Source: Seriola aureovittata
Taxonomy: Eukaryota > Chordata > Actinopteri > Carangiformes > Carangidae
DNA: 64,000 nt
Direction: 5' to 3'
Assembly: GCF_021018895.1 (NCBI RefSeq)
Contig: NC_079380.1
Location: 11,474,236-11,538,235, forward strand
Below are positions 50,966 to 64,000 of this stretch, piece by piece (position 1 is the stretch's first letter; every line of letters starts with the position of its first letter). The notes under the pieces were generated by a model, which was not told the origin of the DNA, made no database searches, and saw only the letters and a program-made list of their open reading frames with translations. The position numbers and the translations under genes were made by a program.

Positions 50966-53169
50966 ATGGATCAGGATGTGTCTGCACAGCTGTGTTTGCT
51001 GGCTTGTTTCATTCTGACTGTGGACTTGACTTTGGGTTTGGGGTCAAATCAAGACATGCAATTTACATTTCTGTTACCTGCTGGCAGCACTGAGTGCTTT
51101 TACCAAACCACCATGAGTAACGACAGCATGGAAGTTGAATACCAGGTGAATAAACATTTCTCTCTATCTTTCTCTCTTGTCTGTCTTGTACAGTGACAGT
51201 GTAATGTTGAGTCTGAAGTTTTGAAAAGCTTTATTAAAGTTTGTGAGTCATGTCTAACTGAAAAACAAGTGAACAGACTGTGGACTTTGTTCCTGCATGC
51301 AGAGAGATAAGGGCCTCCACTGCTGCTGTTGCTGAAGACGCCTGAGATAAGACTTAGAAAAACTCAAAAATGTCTGCTTCCACCCACATTGCAAAAACAC
51401 GTTTTAAAAGTATTTAATATCCATTAGGGAACAAGCACAAATATGTATTTACATGATGATATTGTAAGTGCAAGAAAAAAAAAGGTGGCCAGCAAAATTG
51501 ATTTCAAATAAATGTCATGCACAAAATACAAATACGCACTTTTTCAAACATACAGCTTCAAATTCAAAAGCACACTTGTCTTGAAGTCACTCATAATGTG
51601 TAACCGGCCTTGAGTGACTTTATAGTCATGACCTTTGCTTTGCTACCATCACACCATAGTCTGTGTAGGTGTAAAGTCACAGTCGAGTCGGAGAGGAGCC
51701 TGTAGGATCACTGGGGCATCGTCACCTGTGCAGGTGACACATGACGCTCCCAAGGCAGCTGCGCGGATGTGGAGGTCTGATTCTGTATCTCCCGCTGCTT
51801 CATGATGTGGAACTGCACTTTTAGACACAACATGCCGACACCAGGCCTATTGCAGCCACACACAAAAAAAGAACCAACAAAAACAAAAAAAACAAAAAAA
51901 AAACAAAGCTCCTCTTCTACTAGACTAGAAGACTAAGTGAGGGCAGTGGTGAAATAAATAATTTCTAGACTCAGACACCGAAACTGTTCCATTATTATCA
52001 CCGTGTGAGCTAGGTTGCTGCTCAGTGCACTATCAGGGCTTTAATTTAAATTTCAGACAGCCATTTGCCCACATAGTCCGATTAAAGCTAGAGCTGCGAG
52101 CTGCACGTCTCGAATGAAAATGAGAAGATAACAGTAGATAGGAGAATTGAATTCTAGGTAAGCTGAATATTCTGCATGACTGACCTCTGTCCCCGTGTGT
52201 TAACCTCTCTCACAGGTGATAGCCGGGTCAGGCCTTGATGTCGGCTTTGCCCTCATCTCACCCAGCGGACACCGATTGGTCTCTGACTTCAGGAAATCTG
52301 ACGGCATGCACATGTGGGTCACATAAATGCTTTTCAGCAACTGCCTCCTTTTGATGTGATGCTCAGACCCCGCCATACTCTTTGTTTGTATGGAAACCGA
52401 TTAACCAGAAAGTGGAATCAGGCATTAAGGAAGTTCACATCCCTGTAGTGAAATAAGGGAGTTGATTTCAGATCTGTTGTGTACATGTATTTTCACCAAG
52501 ATTTTGTAATTACACTCTATTATTCTGTCATATCTTAACAGTGAGTAGTTTGAACCATGATATTGTTGAAAGCAAGTGAAGTTTTTTTTTTTTTTTTTTT
52601 TCCCGCAGGGTGGATCCCACAGAGGATGGGGACTACCGGCTGTGTTTCGACAACAGCTTCAGTAAGCTGTCAGAGAAGATGGTGTTTTTTGAGGTGATCA
52701 TTAACAGTCAGAGCAGCACAGGTAGAGGCAGAGAGGAGTGGGCAGACATGGCCGCCACAGAGAGCATGGCGGAGTACAAACTGGAGGACATCAGGGTGAG
52801 AGGGAAACACAAAGAGCTATTACATCTGCTGCAGCTATGATTTCCCTCCAAACAGCACTTGAATTATCTGAAGCCATTCTTTTTGATATCTCTCTCTCTC
52901 TCTCTCTCTTTCATCTCCTCCTCTCTGCTGTTCTTTTCTTCCTCCTCCAGGCCAGGATGGAGTTTGTGTACCAGCAACTGGAGAGGAGCCGCCAGGTCCA
53001 GACTGTGCTGCGGGCCTTTGAGGCGAGGGACCGCTACCTTCTGGAGGACAACCTGTGGCGGGTGTCCTTCTGGTCCTGCCTCAACCTGCTTGTCATGCTC
53101 ACTGTGGCCGTCACACAGATCTACACCCTGCGGCGCCTCTTTGACGACACCAAGCGGACCCGCACATAG
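50966..53169 (+). CDS. tmed1: Transmembrane p24 trafficking protein 1 (p24 gamma-1)
   Basis: Four plus-strand exons: 50966-51145, 52216-52313, 52609-52795 and 52951-53169 (stop 53167-53169), in phase. p24 proteins are type I cargo receptors cycling between ER and Golgi in COPI and COPII vesicles. Visible parts: a signal peptide (about 1-26, [16 protein letters not shown]), a GOLD domain (about 32-122) with the expected disulfide pair Cys44 and Cys105 (TECFYQ, YRLCFDN), a luminal helical region (about 140-190, [22 protein letters not shown]), a membrane span (about 195-215) and a short cytoplasmic tail [13 protein letters not shown]. Starting at the second in-frame ATG gives 227 aa, the length of human TMED1; the ATG at 50945 would give 234. 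It lies tail-to-tail with dnm2, and TMED1 and DNM2 are also neighbours in mammals. Confidence 0.93.
52584..52602. repeat. Poly-T run at a tmed1 intron end
   Basis: A run of about 19 T immediately before the CCCGCAG acceptor of exon 3. It is an unusually pure polypyrimidine tract; a (TC)n tract (about 52890-52908) precedes exon 4. Confidence 0.85.
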
Positions 53170-53793
53170 AGGCAACAGAACTGTTTGTTTAAGCTCCAGC
53201 CAACAGAGTGCAGAGAGTGTGTTTTGCACTAAACCCTCCACTAACATGAGCCCTGTGAGCTGAATTTAAAAGGATAGTTCACACTTTTGATTCATCATGC
53301 ACTGGGAACTTTTTATTTGTAGGCACAAAGTGCTTGGTTGAATCTTTTATGAATTCCAGTTATACACACAGACACACACACACGATACCCTCAGCACTGA
53401 TATTTGTTTATAGTGTCAGCTAGAAAACCGAAGCTGTTCTCACTGTAATGTTGTTTTATTGAATTTCACTTATTACATTTTACATTGTCATTTATGCTTT
53501 ATCAAACCAGAAGCTATAGCAAAACCAAATAATATTAGAAACCTTGCCTCATACAGTAAAAAAGATTTTCTTTCTTTGGATGCAATTGCACTTTGTTGTT
53601 AAGAACATACATAACGCAATAGACAAGATTTATTGTGCATTCATATCACTACCACTCTTTTGTCTCACACTAGGCCTATTGAGGAACTTGCTGGGTCCGC
53701 TCAGCTTCCTGAGCCGTCGTTTACATTTTCTTTGTCATAAATCAAGCACTTGAATGGCATTTTTCTTTGTCATCACAGAACAGATGCTCCAAT

Positions 53794-53799
53794 AATAAA
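53794..53799 (+). terminator. Candidate polyadenylation signal for tmed1
   Basis: AATAAA 0.62 kb after the tmed1 stop codon, followed within 15-40 bases by a T/G-rich stretch. It is the first well-placed match downstream. Confidence 0.55.
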
Positions 53800-56700
53800 T
53801 TCTCATGTTGACCTGCTCCTGTCTCGGCTCTGTATCAGGTCATTTATCCCTGAAAGTTAACGCACACTGTATCTGAAAAAGCAGTCGTCAGTAGTCTTCT
53901 GGGGAACTTTGTGGTAAAGGAAATGGGAACTATCTGCATTGGATTCATGTGTTAAATTTAGAGCTAAGAACTACTGTATATAACATTCACTATAGGAAAA
54001 AATAACTTACTTTGGTTTTAAGTTTAATGCCTCAGTAATTAATAATGCACATCTCACTGTCAGTACTGAAGTGGGCCTGTAACAACATTGCTGGAGTTTT
54101 TTTGAGTGAACTTGAAATAAGATATGTAGTTCTGCTGTAGTCCTGCTGTTGTCGTGGATCGAAGTCATTTCGCGTCCACTGCAAGCCGGTCGAGGTCACC
54201 ACTGGTTTCGGCGGGGGGGCGGGCGCCTGTTCAGGAACAATCAGCCAATGTTAATGTCTTAACCATGCACTCTGACAGGTAACGCTACAGGATCCAGTCA
54301 TCAGAACAGCGAGGGCAATCGTAATGAGGCAGTCTCTGTTAGTGAGAGGGCTTAGAGCGACCATCCACAACTCTCACTGGATGGTTAGATGAGATACATA
54401 ATTTATTAATGCAGTAAGTCAAAGGGAAATACATTTAAGATTGCCTTTTGCAACATTTTATACTGGGGGAGATTTGAGCCCGCACAGAACTTCTTATTAG
54501 ATGTTTGGAAACATGGGATAAACCTTTTGTACACTGCCTGTAATATAAAATATTCAACCATCTTAGAAGTTGTTTCATTTTACTGCTGAACAAAATTGAA
54601 TTAAAGCTGATATATTTTCACTTTGACATCAGAGGGTCTTTTCCTGTTGATCGGTGTCAAAAGTCACATTAAGTCCACTTTGATTCAATGCTGTGAAGGG
54701 AACGTGAAGACTTCCAAAGTGGGTGAGTTCTTTGCAGTGAAAATGTTGAATCAACCCACGGACAGCCACAAGTCTACTACTACTACGACAAGGTGTTCAT
54801 TCTTAAGTTCATCATTTTACATATGTTGAAAATGCATGTGCTGAGCAACAGTAACCATTGTATAAGTATAAGCTATGCCTCTCTACAGCAGGCTGCCTGA
54901 CAGTAGAGGGTTGCCATGGGAACAGGTAGTGGTTTATGTCAGTCTGTATTGGTTTTAGATGTAGAGAGAGAGAGGCGAGTGAGGAGAGGAAACCCAGGAG
55001 GGGCTCGACTTTATCAGGGGGAGGGGGAGAGACAGAGAAAGAGAGAGAGGATCACACAGGACACAAGGAGACACCAACCACCAGAGCCAGTCCCTTTATT
55101 GTACACAACACCTCTTTATTTACTCTCCTTTCTAAATTAGTTCATTTTGTTTATTCAAATCAATTAAATGCTACAGAGGCACTTGACAAGGGTTTGCAAA
55201 ACAAAAGAAAAGAGATTTTTTCAGGTTGATTCCCAACCCCTTCCACCAGATCCAAACAGGGGAGGGAAAGAGGAAGGAGGCAGGGTACAACCTAATGAAT
55301 TACAGGGCATTTACAGTTGGGGCTTCTCAAGGGCAGGCTGAAGTGACAGGTACAGGCGATTTGGCCAATAAGAACTTACATATTATCATCACATGAAATA
55401 TTATATTTTGTGTGGAAGCTTTAATGTGAATTCTATTTAATACAAAGATTTAGATTCATTTTTTTCTGTCTGGCACTGTCACTGAAAGCCACACCTGTTG
55501 AGAAATGCAGGGAAAGAAAAAGCACATTCTGTCTCAAGAGTCTGTGGTTTGGGATTTTTGAATTTTCTACTTCTTTTGTCTTGTCATGTTGGCTCATTAA
55601 GTTTCTATCCTCTGTGGTGAGAAAGGGGAAAAGTCGAGACAGCTTCTCAAGACAGGATGTGCATTCATACACCACAACTCCCACCACCCGCTCACCATTT
55701 CTACTGATCAAACCAAAACTGGAAAACATCCAAGTAACCCAACGTCACTTCCCGCCTGACCAGTTTTCCCCTGAACACCTAAAAATATTCCAGAAAATTG
55801 GTTTTAAATGGTCAAAAGAGCAATCAAAAGATATTATCAAATAATCACAGCTGTGTATGTTCAGCCCCAAGTGCCCTCCCAACATACACCACATTTACAC
55901 AGCTAATCCCTGTAGCAGAACCCCAATTAACAGTCCAGTAGAAGCTGGGGGGCATATAGTTATACAGAGGTGATACAACTGCAGCCAAAAACATTTAAAG
56001 AAATAACAAATGCCCAGGTTATAAATAATGCATCAGGAGATGACCAATCTCTTTTTCCCTACATCCAAAGCTAATGAAACGACAGTGTTAGTGCTTCCTT
56101 TAATCACACCTAAAGTTGGATTTTAACATGTTGGGCTTTGATTATAATTCCATGTTTTTGTTGTCACCCCTGCAATTAAATGAAATACAAGTGCTAATTC
56201 CCCGGTATAGGCCAGCTATATACAATGATATTTTTTAAAGGCATGGAAGCAGAACTGATAGCAATAATAAATGTCCTGGACAACTGAGCCCAGAAAGAGA
56301 TGTGCCAACTCCTCAATGCTTAATACCATCTTTATTCTCTACATCACAGATCCGTCCTAATCTACACACCCCACTGCTTCGCTGAGTTTTATCCTCTCTG
56401 AGAGGAAAATGTACTGTGTGCTGTGTTCTATATGAATCAGCTAATCCAGGAATGAACAAAGTCTACCCGAAGGCTGAAGGCCTCATTGGGGTTCAACTGA
56501 GACTAAAGGGATTCAAATTCAAGGCTTTAACAACTCGGAATTAGTGGAGAGAAAGCTTCCCGCAAAGTGCAGACAGCCGTCAGTCTGTCTCTCTCTCCCT
56601 CTCCTGGGTTTTCGTGCAAAGTGTTCTGGTAACGGACTACAACATCCCTGTTATGAGTGGCTTGTTGTAAGGCTAGATGGGTAACAAGTGCTAGGATTAT

Positions 56701-57515
56701 AATGTTCAATCTGGCTGACATCTTTCTTCATCTCATTGTGGAAGGATATTTTACAGAGGGGGGAACTGAAGCTACTCTCTCAGTCTCATACAACCCTGCC
56801 CTGTATCTTTTTATGCTTTGTTTTTTGCTGAGATTAGGATTTCATTTTTAAAGCTACATTTGTGACGGTCATTAAAAAGGACAAAGTCACTCAAATAAAA
56901 TATCACAAGGGGGAAAAAATGTAATCGACACCACCAAAATAACAACAGTGATAATAAGCTATTGTTTTTCAGTATGAAATCAGTTAGGAAATGAAAACCA
57001 AGTAAAACATTATCAACAGGTTAAGTGTGTATATTACACAGTGATGTACACATGGGCATCTGGGCCAATCTAAAAAGGTGGAGGGAGGGGAGAGGAAAGC
57101 CAGCCTGTAACAGTTATTAAGTTATTTAATGGGCTTCTGGCAAGAACTTGTCAGAGGAAATAAACCAGTTATTACAATTAAGAAAAAAAGCTCTTGGACT
57201 GAATTCGATACATCGTCTCCTACTGATAGAAGCTAATGCACCCTCTGATCAGCTGGGTTTTTATTTTGTATTACACATTTCCACAGCAGTCAAATGTAAT
57301 ATTCAAGTGGTTAAGGGCTTTCTTTCATTTATGTGCACTGATAAAGAGGGTATTAGCAGCTTATTAACATTGCTTGAATAGACATTAATACAGCTGAACG
57401 GTGCACATTATGCACCGCTATCAGTCAGCCCCTCCCCTCAAGCCCCCGCCCTACAGTGTGCAGATACACACACCCACACAAAAACACACACACATTGGTG
57501 GGCTTTGCCACAGGT
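53800..57515. other. Intergenic region between the tmed1 and dnm2 3' ends
   Basis: No exon set recognised. The right part should be dnm2 3' UTR; a possible minus-strand AATAAA is at 56331-56336. A small GC-rich patch (54150-54240) stands out from its AT-rich surroundings. The segment 57120-57400 is non-repetitive and could be conserved 3' UTR. Confidence 0.45.

Positions 57516-64000
<6,485 letters not shown>

Noticed and set aside
52859..53263. Alternative-frame open frames over the last tmed1 exon
   Set aside because: Shadows of the GC-rich tmed1 coding exon; the tmed1 frame is clearly the real one.

Overview
This window is nuclear DNA from a teleost fish, probably a spiny-rayed (perciform-like) species. 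Genes are split into many short exons with GT/AG introns. There is abundant (CA)n, (GA)n and (ATT)n microsatellite, a decayed Tc1-like transposon, and a dispersed repeat whose end (GATTAATCGATAA...TGCAGCCC) is typical of fish genomes. There are no bacterial features. All gene models were built by hand from splice signals and reading phase.

Layout, left to right. (1) 3.4-6.7 kb, minus: a 12-exon gene for a small single-pass membrane protein that I do not recognise. Its transmembrane exon is one base short of the frame used by every other exon. (2) 7.3-8.3 kb: a dead, internally deleted Tc1-like element. (3) 8.3-18.3 kb: gene-poor, microsatellite-rich DNA. (4) 18.3-34.7 kb, minus: a complete six-exon phospholipid phosphatase gene of the PLPP3 (LPP3) type, 330 aa, with all three catalytic motifs and an 11.7 kb first intron. 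(5) 36.3-38.65 kb: a degenerate minisatellite array carrying repeated tRNA-like/SINE-like inserts. (6) 40.6-42.6 kb, plus: a four-exon TNF-superfamily ligand closest to CD70 (194 aa). (7) 46.5-49.3 kb, minus: a four-exon TNFSF14/LIGHT-like ligand (223 aa) with an AU-rich element in its 3' UTR. (8) 50.97-53.8 kb, plus: four-exon tmed1 (p24 gamma cargo receptor, 227 aa). (9) 57.5-62.05 kb, minus, continuing beyond the right edge: the last seven coding exons of dynamin 2 (PH domain, GED, proline-rich tail; 352 aa). Within a PH-domain intron, on the opposite strand, lies a microRNA hairpin matching miR-199 on both arms.

The right half matches human 19p13 in content: CD70 and TNFSF14 are neighbours there, and TMED1 and DNM2 are neighbours further along. 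miR-199 antisense to a dynamin gene is a known vertebrate arrangement. The genes are not an operon. Two TNF ligands and a possible receptor-like protein give the region an immune flavour, while plpp3, tmed1 and dnm2 are housekeeping or signalling genes. The least explained items are the unrecognised 12-exon gene with its apparent frameshift, the higher-order minisatellite, and an exon-like segment upstream of the miR-199 hairpin.
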